DNA of 64,000 bases from Cervus elaphus (GCF_910594005.1 NC_057843.1:32957001-33021000); one strand, 5' to 3'. Positions 1 through 11,413 are shown, counted from the stretch's first letter. Notes: generated from the sequence alone by a model not told the origin. Made by a program: numbers and translations.

Positions 1-379
1 TATGTGCTAGGCAGTCCAAGCTATCTTTTCCCTTCAGGGTACTCAGAATCCTTCACAGGATTCTAGCCATGGCTTTCCAGAGCATTTATCCGCTGACCAC
101 CTGCCTTAACTCTGCAGTTTAGATTACACACTTGGGGTCTTATTTGGATTGATGTCCTCATTAGGACTGCCCCCTCCCTAGCACTTCTCCCTTCTCCAGC
201 CTAGCTGACTTCCTCTGTTGTTATCATTCTGTGTTTTCTTACCTGATGCCCTGCAATAAAAGGACCAGCAGCATGACTTTGTACCAGTGAAGGTTCCAGG
301 ATCACCATATGCTTCAGGCCCCAGCTTTCCTGAATTTGAGTTTGCTACTGGGTAGGATAGACTATGAGGCAGGTTGATG
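1..379. other. Unassigned non-coding sequence
   Basis: No repeat family or conserved ORF is recognised between the window edge and the first BovB. The sequence is of moderate GC content, with pyrimidine-rich stretches around 170-220. It could belong to an older element cut by the window edge. Confidence 0.5.
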
Positions 380-914
380 GATTCTTACTTATTGAAAGGA
401 AAGTTATGATCAACCTAGATAACATATCAAAAAGCAGAGACATCACTTTGCCAATAAAGGTTGGTCTAGTCAAGGCTATGGTTTTACCAGTGGTCATGTA
501 TGGATATGAGAGTTGGACTGTGAAGAAAGCTGAGCACCAAAAAATTGATGCTTTTGAACTGTGATGTTGAAGACGCTTGAGAGTCCCTTGGACTGCAAAG
601 AGATCCAACCAGTCCATCCTAAAGGAGATCAGTCCTGGGTGTTCACTGGAAGGACTGATGCTGAAGCTGAAACTCCAACACTTTGGCCACCTCATGCGAA
701 GAGTTGACTCATTGGAAAAGACCCTGATGCTGGGAGGGATTGGGGGCAGGAGGAAAAGGGGACGACAGAGGATGAGATGGCTGGATGGCATCACCAACTC
801 GATGGATATGAGTTTGAGTAAACTCCAGGAGTTGGTGATGGACAGGGAGGCCTGGCGTGCTGTGATTCATGGGGTCACAAAGAGTCAGACACGACTGAGT
901 GACTGAACTGAACA
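380..914 (+). mobile_element. BovB LINE, 3' end, 5'-truncated
   Basis: This is the last ~535 bp of a BovB (RTE-clade) LINE in sense orientation. It starts where the element encodes the segment after the reverse transcriptase (a weakly preserved match to the leucine-rich stretch before the methionine-threonine-asparagine run) and ends with the typical tail of repeated ctgaa units at about 900-914. Three short ORFs (364-564, 577-906 and antisense 345-797) are only pieces of this element. The in-frame stop at 562-564 and the frame change after it show the copy is dead. 5' truncation is usual for LINE insertions. Confidence 0.9.
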
Positions 915-2439
915 GTCCCTCAATACTAAGTATGACTAAGAAATATTAAGTATGACTAAGTAATAATAGTTATGACTCCCAAGGATGTTTGGGAAACTGG
1001 CCCTTGCACTAATGATATAGCTTTTAATTCAGAAAACTGTCCTGACTAGACTGTTTCAGTTTGTGAACATTGTGTTAACAGAGGCCCATGCTCAGGCATA
1101 ACTGTACTGAATCTCATTTTAGTTGTATTTTAAGTTATATAACCCTGAGATTGACAAAAGTGCTTGTGTGATGGTTTCCAGCAAGTATTTATCAAACCTA
1201 CTTGAATTGCACCTGTGTGGTGACACTTGGAGGGGACAGTTGAGCATCCTAAACGTCTGAGATAATCCATATTCATTCAGATATTAACATTTCCAACTGT
1301 AAACCTCAGGATGTTCCTTTCGGGGGTCCATAAGTGTACATCTGTGCATCTACTTTGAAAAATGCTGCTAGTCTCTCTTCTGGGTGTTGTGACTGGACTG
1401 AACACTTTTTTGTCCTTTTATTATGCCCCATACTTGAGTGATACCTATGCTGTTCTCTCCATTAAGTTGAACTAGTTCTTAGTATTTATCCAAATAATAC
1501 TCTACCAGTAGGTGGCATTTACATAAGAATCAGACCCATAATGGAAAAATTCTGTGGGGAAAGTACTAAGAAAGTGAAGGGAAAGATGACAATTCTGTAA
1601 GGCCAAAATTGTTCCCCTGACCCTGGGGTTGTAGATGACCAAGATGTAGGATGCCTTAAAGAAAACAGTTTTTCACAAGAATATACAGCCCATACCATGC
1701 ATTCCTGGGAGTCTAGCCCATTGATAGATTAAATTTTTTTGCAATGGCTAACTTTTAGTAATGCTATGGTGAAAAAGATTTAAACCAAGATGGGGAGCCG
1801 ACATGGCATAGGTGAACTTACAAGGTGCTACAGTTCATTAACAGTAATCCCCGAGTACCACGGAAAACTAGTTAAAAGGTCTTATGATATCTTGGAGGAA
1901 TATAGAGATTCGAGAACATAGAGAGAAACCAAGACTCTGAAAAGGAAAATAATTGGCCCAGGGTCAAGAACTGGGTAGTAGAATAGCCAGATTTAAAATC
2001 CTTATCTACTGACTTCCAAAATAGCATTCGCTTGACTTGGGGTTGCTGACCAAGATAAAGCATTCCTCAGGGCAGCACACTCCAATGTTATGATTCCTAC
2101 CTCTCAATTTTTTTTTTTCCATCTGCACTCAGTTTCTTCTGGTCCCCTTTTATTCCACTATATACAGTTCAGCTTGTCCGGGTGCAGAGGTTTAAATCTT
2201 AGAACTTAACTATTTATCACCCTTCCCTGACATTTGTCCTCACAGTTTTCTAGGACTCAGTCCATCTTCCCTATCATTTGGCCCAAAATACTTGCAGAAC
2301 AGTTGCATTATTTATGAGCAGCTTGCTAGATTCATCAGTCAAATATAGTGTACATGTATGCATGTACTTGTGTGTATGTATATATTGATTGCACTATCAT
2401 AATATTTTGTATTTGGAAACATACAGTCAGTTATACTAG
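915..2439. other. Unassigned AT-rich sequence
   Basis: No confident repeat or gene is seen in this 1.5 kb. A near-tandem 'taagtatgactaag' motif occurs twice just after the BovB tail (about 928-961). A small antisense ORF (1872-2063) has no recognisable motif. The part around 1780-2060 is slightly more purine-rich and may be an old element beyond recognition. Confidence 0.4.
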
Positions 2440-2928
2440 TGTCAGGCGAGTGTATTCTCCTTGGTTTTGTCTCATCACAACAAAGATTTGGAGTGATAAA
2501 CATTAACGCCTTCGGCGCGTCACAGCTCTCGAGTCTTGGACAAACCGTGTTATAGCTCTTAGTCAGATCGGTGTTACAGCTCTGTGCTACAGCTCTGTTT
2601 TATTAAGAAAATAGCAGTAAAATCCATCCTTGAGTCGTTAGGGCATGCCCACCCAAAGACACGAAGAGAAGAGAGTGCGGGAGTGTGCCAGCGTGCGGGA
2701 GACAGCCCCAGCCCTTTGGCTCCTCTTTTTATATGTTTTTTTTCCCTCCCCCTGGGCCTGCCCTATGGAAATTGGGCTAGCCGGGAGTGCTGTTTGTTCT
2801 ACCTGAGGTCCTCACTCCAGTCCTCGGACCTTCCTTTGACCTTTCTTTGTTCTATTTTTGTGGGCTTTTCTCTTCCTTGTCTTTTAGCCACCGCCGTTTT
2901 GGACTCCTGTTTCCTATTCTACCTAACA
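2440..2928 (-). mobile_element. Solo LTR of a ruminant endogenous retrovirus
   Basis: Read on the minus strand, this 489-bp block begins TGTTAGGTAG and ends CGCCTGACA, the TG...CA ends expected of an LTR. Inside, in LTR order, are a TATA-like element (2722-2733) and an AATAAA signal (2598-2603), about 125 bp apart, followed by about 158 bp of U5-like sequence. It contains more CpG than its AT-rich surroundings, which suggests it is younger than the MIR and L2 layer. It resembles bovine ERVK-like LTRs (BTLTR1 type). No gag, pol or env flanks it and I find no clear target duplication, so it is most simply a solo LTR. The plus-strand ORF 2584-3021 across it is fortuitous. Confidence 0.75.
2722..2733 (-). 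promoter_or_regulatory. TATA-like box of the solo LTR
   Basis: On the minus strand this reads catataaaaaga, the U3 core promoter position of the LTR, with the AATAAA signal downstream at 2598-2603. Whether it is still active cannot be judged from sequence. Confidence 0.55.
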
Positions 2929-3439
2929 CAACCATATTCTCAAAATGATATTTTTATAAAACAGAAAATTGCAAGGACTAAGGTAACATCCATCTACTCA
3001 CCTCTCCAAGTAAACAAATGAAAATGGCTGTCATTTTGATGTATTTTTAATTTATTTTTACAGAAATAAAAGTTGAAATCCCTGTGTTCGTCTGCCACGT
3101 TCCTTTTCTCTCCATCCCCAAACACCATTACTCCACAGCTTTGTTCTATTGCTCGGCTCTGTTGATACTTTTACTACTTATATATAAATGGCTTTACGTT
3201 TATAAAAATCATGTGCTTGCACATTACACACATGCATCTGTAAATTGCTTCTTTATTCAACATCTTTTAAGGTTGGTAAATTCTAATCCGTCCATTTTAA
3301 GTGGTGTATATATAGTAAGTCATGTATAATACATGAATATACAATAGAGCTTTTATTTGACTTCCCCGATGTCATCCATCTCCATGTCCAATATATTAAA
3401 AGAATGACTCAAGTAATGTCTCATGTATCTCTGATCTTA
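2929..3439. other. Unassigned sequence
   Basis: Between the LTR and the L1-like block. The ORF at 3084-3329 is hydrophobic only because the DNA is T-rich. It may be an old antisense L1 3' region, but no diagnostic stretch was found. Confidence 0.35.
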
Positions 3440-3740
3440 CTTGTGCAAGAGATTTTCTTAGAAGTGAGATTTCTGAGTGGCATGTTGTGTGTATAGTGGA
3501 TTGTTGGCATATATTCAGTTGCTGTAATTTATACTTCCAACAAATTGGTATGAAGAATCTGCTTTCCTAATCCTTTGTCAGTTGATATGGTTAGACTTTT
3601 GAGCATTTTCTAATTGATGGATGTGCAAGGAAATCTGATAAAAATTTTTAATTATGTTATGCTGATTATTGGGAGACTGAGAATATTTATTTCTTGGTTA
3701 TTTGTGTGTTTCTTCTTTGTACTGTTTATTTTCATTTATA
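3440..3740 (-). mobile_element. Old L1 fragment, antisense
   Basis: The block runs 'agaagtgagatttctgagtgg', then a degenerate 'caaattggt' stretch, then 'gagcattttctaattgatgg' and 'ttatttgtgtgtttcttc'. This is the order of the antisense 3' part of old mammalian L1 elements. It is strongly diverged. Confidence 0.5.
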
Positions 3741-3753
3741 TATATATATATAT
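3737..3753. repeat. (TA)n simple repeat
   Basis: A run of about eight TA dinucleotides. Confidence 0.85.
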
Positions 3754-3885
3754 TTGGCCCTGCCTTCTTTTTATATGAATGATTTATGCATGTGTTCTAC
3801 TAACTAAAATTTTTGTTGGCTGTATTTATCTTCTACCTGCCAGATTTTTATGCCTTCTATAAACAAGTTTTTAATTGTGACATTA

Positions 3886-5296
3886 TTGTTGTTCAGTCAC
3901 TAAGTAGTGTCTGACTCTTTGTGACCCCATGAACTGTAGCATGCTAGGCTTCCCTGTTGTCCACTATATCTGAGAGTTTCCTCAATTTCATGTCCATTGA
4001 GTCAGTGATGTTATCCAACCTCCTTATCCTCTGTCACCCCCTTCTCTTGCCCTCAGTCTTTCTCAGTGTCTTTTCTTATGAGTCGGCTCTTCACATCAGG
4101 TGGCCAAAGTACTGGAATTCCAGCTTCAGCATCAGTCCTTCCAATAAATATTCAGGGTTGATTTCCTGTGAGATTGACTGGTTTGATCTCCTTGCAGTCC
4201 AAGAGACTCTCAAGAGTCTTCTCCAGCACCACAGTTTGAAAGCATCAATTTTTCAATGCTCAGTCTTCTTTCTGGCCCAGTTCTCATATCTGTACATGAC
4301 TAGTGGAAAAACCATAGTTCTGACTATACAGACCTTTGTTGGCAAAGTGATGTCTCTCCTTTTTAATATACTGTCTAGGTTTGTGATTGCTTTTCTTCCA
4401 ATGAGAAAGAGCCTTTTAATTTTGTGACTGCAATCACTGTCCACAATGACTTTGGATCCCAAGAAAATAAAATCTGTCACTGTTTCCACTTTTTACCCAT
4501 GTATTTGCCATGAAGTGATGAGATGAGATGCCATGATTTTCATTTTATGAATGTTGAGTTTTAAGCCAGCATTTTTGGTCTCGTCTTTCACCTTCATCAG
4601 AAGCTCTTTAGTTTCTCTTTGCTTTCTGCCATTAAGGGGAGTGGCATCTGCATATCTGAGGTTGTTGATATTTCTCAGGCAATCTTGATTCCAGCTTCTG
4701 AGTTATCTAGCTTGGCATTTTGCATGATGTACTCTGCATAGAAGTTAAATACACAAGGTGACAATATACAGCCTTGACGTACTCTTTTCCTTCTTTCATG
4801 TCCTTGGGGATAGTATGTCACAGCTGTATACTGTCACCTTGCATAACAGGTGAGCTTGACCTTGGAGTACATGCCTCCAGTACAATGTCATGAACCTCTG
4901 TCCATAGTTATTCAGGCACTCTGTATACCAGATCTAATCTTCTTGAATCTATTTGTCACCTCCTCTGTATAATCATGAGGGAATTGATTTAAGTCATACC
5001 TGAATTTTGCAATAAGGAGCTGTTGATCTGAGACACAGTCAGTTCCAGGTTCTTGTTTTTGCTGACTATATAGAGCTTCTTGATCTTGAGCTATAAATAA
5101 TATAATCAGTCTGATTTTGGTATTGACCATCTGTTCCTGTCCATGTGTGTAGTCATCTCTTTTTTTGTTGGAAGAGGGTGTTTGATATAATCAGTGTGTT
5201 CTCTTGGCAAACTCTGTTCCCTTGGCCCTGCTTCATTTTGTACTTCAAGGTCAAGCTCACCTGTTACTCCAGGTATCCTTTGACTTCCTAATTATG
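3886..5296 (-). mobile_element. BovB LINE, internally deleted
   Basis: An antisense BovB. Its 3' end is at 3886 (ttgttgttcagtcac) and it runs up to the endonuclease-proximal part near 5296. The 3' portion (3886-4780) covers the end of the RT region and the 3' untranslated region. From about 4880 the match resumes much further upstream in the element (gcctccagtacaatgtcatga at about 4873-4893), so the central RT core is missing. The joint at about 4785-4875 holds filler that does not follow the element, with a short inverted repeat (aggtgacaatatac against gtatactgtcacct). ORFs 4253-4489, 4912-5130 and 3957-4427 are shadows of this dead copy. Confidence 0.88.
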
Positions 5297-5769
5297 ACAG
5301 TCTCACTATTTTTTAATTATTTCTATTTTATGCCTTTCATATTTTTCCCTACATATGTAAGAAATACATTTGTCTATATTTTATTCCATCAGTTTTGTAA
5401 AGTTTCGATACTTACGAAGATATTTTTAATTTTGTCTTTGTGTGTTTAAAATATACTTTAAGGCTAATGCACATGTAGTGAAAGATGACCAACATGTATC
5501 AGAGAATTATTTTGAGAAAATCTTTTTTTATATCTGTCCCTCTGAAAAAAATTATTCTAGTATATGCATATGCTATATGTTAAATACTGTATATCACTTA
5601 AAGTAGATGCATTAGATCTTATCAGTCTCAAAACTCTAGTATACCATAGGCCAGAGTATATTACCAAAGTCTCCAAAGGACTATCACATCTTACATGAAC
5701 TGTGCCTCAAAATGTTTTCTAATGCTATGGGCCATTTCCTCTTTTCCCATTTAATGTACATCAAAGGTT
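5297..5769. other. Unassigned AT-rich sequence
   Basis: T-rich DNA with no recognised family or coding potential. Confidence 0.4.
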
Positions 5770-6180
5770 TTCATTACTTTAAAGATAAAATTTTAATTTG
5801 TTAACACAACATCAAAGGTTTTTTCAGATCTAGACCTCTTTACTACCCACATGTAACCCTTGGAAATCCTAACTCCAACCTGCATCCAATAAATCAACTT
5901 TTCAAAAGAAAAAATTTTAAGCCGATTTTCCTTGTCTCTCAGTCTCTTTACATCATGTTTTATCTCAGTAACAGACCTGTTTCTGAAGGCTTCTTCACCT
6001 GGCTAAGTTCTAAGTCTTCTTGACAATGGAGTTCTGATACTTGTTTCTCCAGAATACTTTGCATGACCTTCTGCCATACTCATGCTATATTAATTGATCC
6101 TACATCTATTATTTTATATTTGATGTGATTTTAAAGGTAGGGACTATGAGTTCATGTTTATTAAACTCCATATTTTCCAC
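5770..6180 (+). mobile_element. Probable L2 LINE relic
   Basis: The order of weakly conserved words (aaagataaaattttaattt, aacatcaaaggttttttcag, cttcttcacctggctaagttc, gtagggactatgagttcatg) follows the 3' half of L2. Divergence is high, so the ends are approximate. Confidence 0.42.
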
Positions 6181-6194
6181 ACTGAGAGAACACT

Positions 6195-6440
6195 TTTAAA
6201 ATGATAGCAATATAGTCAATGTTTATTAATCGTATAGGAAAACTACAGACACCTAGGGGAATATAAAGATGTATAAGACATTAAGACTCTGTTTACAATC
6301 TGATTAGGGTCACAGATATCTTTATAAAATTATCAATCAAAGCAAGTAGAATTAACAAAAATGATATATGCAAAATAGCTAAATTATAGTTAGAATTATC
6401 TTTGTATATGTTTATACAAAATTTAAGAATAGCTCTTTTA
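6195..6440 (-). mobile_element. Possible L2/MIR-type relic, antisense
   Basis: The stretch 'ggggaatataaagatgtata' followed by 'agacattaa' matches the antisense motif common at the 3' ends of old L2/MIR-like elements. The rest is too diverged to align by eye. Confidence 0.3.
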
Positions 6441-6601
6441 TGAAAAACCCACAGAGAAAATAAAAACTAAGAAAATGCAAGTATAACAAAAAAGAAACAA
6501 ATTTTAATGATGTTATTGCTAACAACTATTAATTTTTTGGTACATATTTTTTCAATTTGTGTGTTGGTACATATGTTTGTCTGTATGTGAACATATGTAT
6601 G

Positions 6602-6815
6602 TGTGCTCAGTTGCTTCATTTGTATCTAACTCTTTGTGATCCCATGGACTGTAGCCCACCAGGGTTCTCTGTCCATAGGATTTTCCCAGCAAGAACACTG
6701 CTGGTTGCCACGCTTTCCTCCAGGGTGTCTTCCTGCCACAAGGATCGAACCCACATCTCTTATGTCTCATGCATTGGCAGGTGGACTCTCTACCGCTGAG
6801 CCACTGGGGAAGCCA
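6602..6815 (-). mobile_element. Bov-tA SINE
   Basis: Near full-length antisense copy. On the plus strand it starts in the BovB-derived tail (tgctcagttgcttc...gtgatcccatgg) and ends in the tRNA-Glu-like head (ctctaccgctgagccactgg at 6787-6806). The Pol III B box reads gatcgaaccc-like on the plus strand at about 6743-6752. Confidence 0.92.
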
Positions 6816-6849
6816 ACAAATGTAGATGTGTACAAAAATATATATATAC

Positions 6850-7117
6850 TGCTGCTAAGTCACTTCAGTCATGTCCAACTCTGTGTGACCCCATAGATGG
6901 CAGCCCACCAGGCTCCCCCATCCCTGGGATTCTCCAGGCAAGAACACTGGAGTGGGCTGCCATTTCCTTCTCCAATGCATGACAGTGAAAAGTGAAAGGG
7001 AAGTCACTCAGTCGTGTCTGACTCTTAGCGACCCTATGGACCGCAGCCTACCAGGCGCCTCTGTCCATGGAATTTTCCAGGCAAGAGTACTGGAGTGGGG
7101 TGCCATTGCCTTCTCCA
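6850..7117 (-). mobile_element. BOV-A2 dimeric SINE
   Basis: Two BovB-derived monomers in tandem (about 6850-6985 and 6986-7117) joined by the agtgaaaagtgaaaggg-type linker. The ctgctgctaag at its plus-strand start is the reverse of the CAG-rich tail. The flanks carry atatatatac at about 6840-6849 and 7118-7127, a plausible target duplication in simple-sequence DNA. Confidence 0.93.
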
Positions 7118-7584
7118 ATATATATACACACACATATATATTTTTTGAATATTCTATGTACATAAATAAAATACCTTATTTTAATGACCACAGACCAATT
7201 ACCTATTTAAATATTCCCTAGCTTAATTTAATCAATCTCATATTAAATGATACTTTCAGTGTTTGCAAGTTTTGCTATTATCATATAATAATGAAGAACT
7301 TTCTAAATGATATCAAATACTTAAGAACATCTATTTTAGCCATGAAATTACTAAGTCACTTATTATGGATATTTTTGAGATATTTGACACATATTGCCAA
7401 GTCACTTTCCAAAAATTTTGTAATAATTCACACTCAATTTGCAGTACATGAAAGTGCCCTCATTTACTAGCATTGGATATTAGAAAAATAAATCACTGAA
7501 GATTAAAGTTTAAGTGTAATGAAAACAACCATAAGTCTTTAACCCATCAGTGATTTATTTTGGTATAAAATATGGTATAGGCTC

Positions 7585-7605
7585 TGTGTGTGTGTGTGTG
7601 TGTGT
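7585..7605. repeat. (TG)n microsatellite
   Basis: About ten TG units inside the old L1. Confidence 0.9.
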
Positions 7606-8493
7606 TTCTGGTGTTAACCATTTATTCTGCCACCTCTTATTGATTAATCCATTTGGTTGTCTTATTGATTTAAAGTGCCTATTTAAGATTCATTCACTAA
7701 GTTTTATGTATAATTATCTTTACTTCTGACGTTTCATCATTATTGTATTGATCTATCTCTGTTGCTGTTGCTGGTCTGTTTTATTAATATGTTTATAAAC
7801 TTTTTAATAATTGTGAGAAAATTCTTTCCAAGCTTTAGTGTTTCTAAGAATGTGCATATCCAGATGATGTTAAGAATTAATCAAATTTATGGTATTTTCT
7901 CTGAGTTCAATATGGTCTTATATATGATTAATTTAAGAAATGTTGCTATCACTCTTTTTCTGGTCTTTCTATTGAAAGACTATTTGCATCTTCATTTGCA
8001 TCTTTCCTTTATATTCCCTAGAAAATTCATATAGTTTATTGTGTAAAGTTCTGAGAAATTTATTTTAGCTCATTGTTTAGATTTCATACTTTATCTGGCT
8101 ACTATATATGGCTCCTTATTTTGTATTTTAGCTGCTTATCATTTATATATTAGAATTTTTGATTTGTCTATTCTTTTTCAATCCAGCTATGCTATTGTGT
8201 AGATTCGTTCTAATAGGTTTTTTAGTTATTTCTTTCCGATTTCCCAAGTTGAAAATCATGTCATCAACAATTAATATATATACTTCTCCTCTTTTGAGTA
8301 TAAACATATATTTTTAAAATTTTGTTTTCCTGAATAATAATTTTAGAACATCTGAGAAGGATGTTAAAAAAAAAAATAAGGTTTATTTTTCCCAACTTTA
8401 TTTTCTCTTGAGATTAAAGGAAAGGTCTCTAGTCCCCAGTCATTTGATAGAAAGATTTCTTCGGTCTAAATAGCAACATATTATGTTAAGGAA

Positions 8494-8772
8494 AGGAGAA
8501 GGCAATGGCAACCCACTCCAGTACTCTTGCCTAGACAATCCCATGGACAGAGGAGCCTGGTGGGCTGCAGTCCATGGGGTCGCTAAGAGTTGGACACGAC
8601 TGAGGGCCTTCACTTTCACTTTTCACTTTCACGCATTGGAGAAGGAAATGGCAGCCCACTCCCGTGTTCTTGCCTGGAGAATCCCAGGGACGGGGGAGCC
8701 TGGTGGGCTGCCGTCTATGGGGTCACACAGAGTCGGACACAACTGAAGCGACTTAGCAGTAGCGGCAGCATA
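8494..8772 (+). mobile_element. BOV-A2 dimeric SINE
   Basis: The first monomer runs from 'aggagaaggcaatggcaacc'. The linker 'cactttcacttttcacttt' precedes the second monomer at about 8636, which ends in a CAG-rich tail (cttagcagtagcggcagca). The 8-bp ttaaggaa occurs on both sides (8486-8493 and 8773-8780) and is the likely target duplication. The ORFs here are SINE sequence. Confidence 0.95.
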
Positions 8773-9160
8773 TTAAGGAATATACAGATATTTCATCATC
8801 CCGCTGCTTTTGTTGTTTTCCTTGTATTATTTCACCCTTGTTTCTGACTTTATTTGCTTATAGTGATTGATTGTTAAGTGTAACAGTGACTTTTACCTTA
8901 TAATATTGACTTATTTTTTTTAACATTTGGTTTCCAATTAAGATATTTTTTAAATTAGGAATACATACTGAATATTGTTTTGTGGGCATTTATCATTTGG
9001 ACCATAACAGTTTTTCTCTCTTGATTCACTGAAATGATTCATTATATTAGTGGATTTTCTAATATTAAACTATCTTTTAAATTTTAATTTATTAATAGAT
9101 TTTGCTTCTTTTTTAAGTTTTTAACATGTTTTTATATGTGAAAACTAGTTTGTAAATTTC

Positions 9161-9867
9161 TTGTACTGTATAATTTCAGTTTCCAATATCAATTTCTATA
9201 GCTGATGTCAAAGAAATGAAACTGCAAAATAAGACCAGTCTCTAAAATTCATTGTTTTAATATGTTGCTAGAAATTTACCAGCAGAAAAGAGACCACTGC
9301 TTTATGGGAAGTATTTTTTGTGATATAAAAGTTTTATGAAATAGTCTCACCTGAAATGTGAGATGTCACAGTTCATTGAAAATATATTTTCTATGTTTAC
9401 TTCTGTTTAAAAATATGAAAAAGTAAAATCAGTTTTTCAGCTATCATTTTAAAAAAAGTAAAATGAGTCTATGAATAAAAAAATGGAACTTTGCATATAA
9501 AAACGAACAAAGGAAATTAAGCATATGTCTTTTTTATCCTTAATGACACTTTTAGGACAGAATTATGTGGAGATCTTAATTGGCCACCTAAAGGAGCATA
9601 TTTTTCCAAGTATGTGGGGTTATAAAAATATATTCATTTTTGTGCAAGACATTTATGCAAGACATTTCAGTTAAACATTTTCACAATCACATTTTTGTTA
9701 ATTTCTTTCATGAAATCTACAAAATCTTTTTTTGTCATGAAAATATAAATTAAGCATATGTTTTAGTACTCAATTATGTAAATAATTATTGGAGATAGTG
9801 GGTTTATTTGTTAATTTTTAAAATTTTCCTTAGAATATGCATTATCTTTCACTTTTCTGTCCACTGA
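9161..9867. other. Unassigned AT-rich sequence
   Basis: No recognised family. A 13-bp near-perfect tandem duplication (tgcaagacattta / tgcaagacatttc) lies at about 9642-9667. Confidence 0.4.
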
Positions 9868-10375
9868 AGAAAATCACACAATATGAGAGTTGTGAGCTAA
9901 TTTTTATTTGGAGAACTTACTGAAGACTATAGCCCAGGAGACAGCCTCCCAGACAGTTCTGAGGAAGTGATCCAAAGAGGCAAGGGAGGAGCCAGGATAC
10001 ATACGAGTTTTATTTTTGCTGGGGAAAAAATTAAAAGGCATGCAGTTGAACATCAAAATATTACTGATAGTCACAAAAACAGACATATCAAGTTAATGAT
10101 TTTTGCAATTTTCTATGTATGGGAAGATGCAGGAATCTGAACTCATTGAAATTATTCTTTAGATACTCATCTTAACTATGTAGGGATGGTAACCAAAGTG
10201 CACTGTGGCAGATAGGGAGGGATGCAGAGGCTGATGGCTTGATGACAGGCAATCCCTCTCCACTCCCTATTGCCAGCAAGACTGTACCTAATATGAGGAG
10301 AACACAGTTCAGTAAAAATATTGAAGAACTCCCAGGCCATGGCAAACATAGATATTTAAGTTTATAGTTCATGGA
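9868..10375 (-). mobile_element. Degenerate retroviral LTR (ERV1-like)
   Basis: Read on the minus strand, U3-like sequence (from 'ttgccatggcctgggag', about 10340) leads to a TATA-like aataaaact (about 10005-10014), a C-rich start region (ctggctcctcccttgcctc) and an AATAAA signal at 9903-9908, then a short U5-like end (ctcacaactctcatattgtg). That order and spacing fit a gammaretrovirus-type LTR. No internal region flanks it, so it is a solo LTR or a broken one. It is more diverged than the LTR at 2440-2928. Confidence 0.55.
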
Positions 10376-10662
10376 AATACTAAGTCAGATGGAAAAGACC
10401 ATTATTAAAATCTAAGAAAAAAAAATGACGGAGTTTGTAACTGCAAAGACAATTATGCATCTGTAGAGATTTGACAGAAATTAGACAGTGGGAATTAATG
10501 TTGGGAGTGATAAAAAAGATTCAACAAAATTGCAAATAGATCAAAGAAGGGAAATCAGGAACTATATCCGTGACTATTGAATGTATATCCTCAAATTCAT
10601 TCCATGAAAGGATTGTCAGGGTAGGTTTTCAAAGGGATCATCCAAACACTTAAGATTATCAG
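10376..10662. other. Unassigned sequence
   Basis: Purine-rich DNA with no recognised repeat or ORF. Confidence 0.4.
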
Positions 10663-10870
10663 TATTTCCCTGAAGACTCAGTGGATAAAGAACCTGCCTG
10701 TGATGCAGGAGAGGCAGAAGATGTGGATCTGATCCCTGAGTCAAGAATATAACCTGGAGTAGGAAATTGCAACCCACTCCAGTATGCTTACCTGGAGAAT
10801 CCCACTGACAGAGGAGCCTAACAGACTACAGTCCATAAAGTCACAAAGATTGGACCCAACTAACCACACA
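10663..10870 (+). mobile_element. Bov-tA SINE (diverged)
   Basis: tRNA-like head (actcagtggataaagaacctgcc) followed by the BovB-derived tail ending 'agtcacaaagattggaccc'. It is more diverged than its neighbour, and its B box has decayed. Confidence 0.88.
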
Positions 10871-10872
10871 TT

Positions 10873-11091
10873 AGGCTTTGCAGGTGGTGCTAATAGTAAA
10901 GAATCCACCTGCCAATGCAGGAGATGCAGGTTCGATCCCTGAGTCAGGAAGATCCCCTGGAGGAGGGCGAAACAACCCATTCCAGTATTCTTGCCCGGAG
11001 AATCCCATCGACAGAGGAGCCCGGTGGGCTACAGTCTATAGGGTTGCAAAGAGCTGAACAAAACCAAAGCAACTTAGCATGCACACACACA
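10873..11091 (+). mobile_element. Bov-tA SINE
   Basis: Directly follows the previous SINE head to tail. The Pol III B box ggttcgatccc is intact at 10929-10939. The tail runs into a short CA tract (about 11084-11094). Confidence 0.92.
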
Positions 11092-11261
11092 AGCACGCAT
11101 TAATAATTCATTTAATATATTTGGCTCTTTTCTTTAAATGCAAGTTAAGAACATTCATTTTTCAGCAAGCTGTTACAGCTCACATGTAGCTGCTGGTAAG
11201 TTCAGAAGCTCAACTAATATTTTCTCCATTCTTTCTCAACATTAGAATGAATCTATACATC

Positions 11262-11396
11262 CATGGAATTCTCCAGGCCAGAATACTGGAGTGGGTAACC
11301 TATACCTTCTCCAGTGGATCTTCCTGACTCAGGAATTGAACTGGGGTCTCCCACATTGCAGGCAGATTCTTTACCAACTGAGCTATCAGGGAAACC
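11262..11396 (-). mobile_element. Bov-tA SINE, truncated
   Basis: Antisense copy keeping the tRNA-like head (tttaccaactgagctatcag at 11370-11389) and about half of the tail. Confidence 0.88.
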
Positions 11397-11413
11397 ATCT
11401 CAAAGTAAACATA

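Larger units (their letters stand above)
7210..9160 (-). mobile_element. Old L1 LINE, antisense, split by a SINE
   Basis: Several antisense L1 landmarks appear in the right order: 'atattgccaagtcactttcc' (7391-7410), 'taattcacactcaatttgca', the ORF2-derived 'gttgaaaatcatgtcatcaa' (8250-8269) and 'ttatattagtggattttcta' (9042-9061). No frame is open for more than about 90 codons. A BOV-A2 interrupts it at 8494-8772, so the L1 is older. The boundaries are approximate because the ends are highly diverged. Confidence 0.6.

Noticed and set aside
2584..3021. 145-codon ORF as a secreted or membrane protein
   Set aside because: It runs across the solo LTR against its orientation. The hydrophobic look comes from T-rich DNA.
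6602..6815. tRNA-Glu gene
   Set aside because: Bov-tA heads derive from tRNA-Glu and keep box-like words, but they lack a foldable acceptor stem and are fused to BovB-derived tails. The same applies to every SINE here.
10663..11396. CRISPR-like or tandem array of similar units
   Set aside because: The repeated units are three separate Bov-tA SINEs, not short direct repeats with spacers, and the DNA is mammalian.
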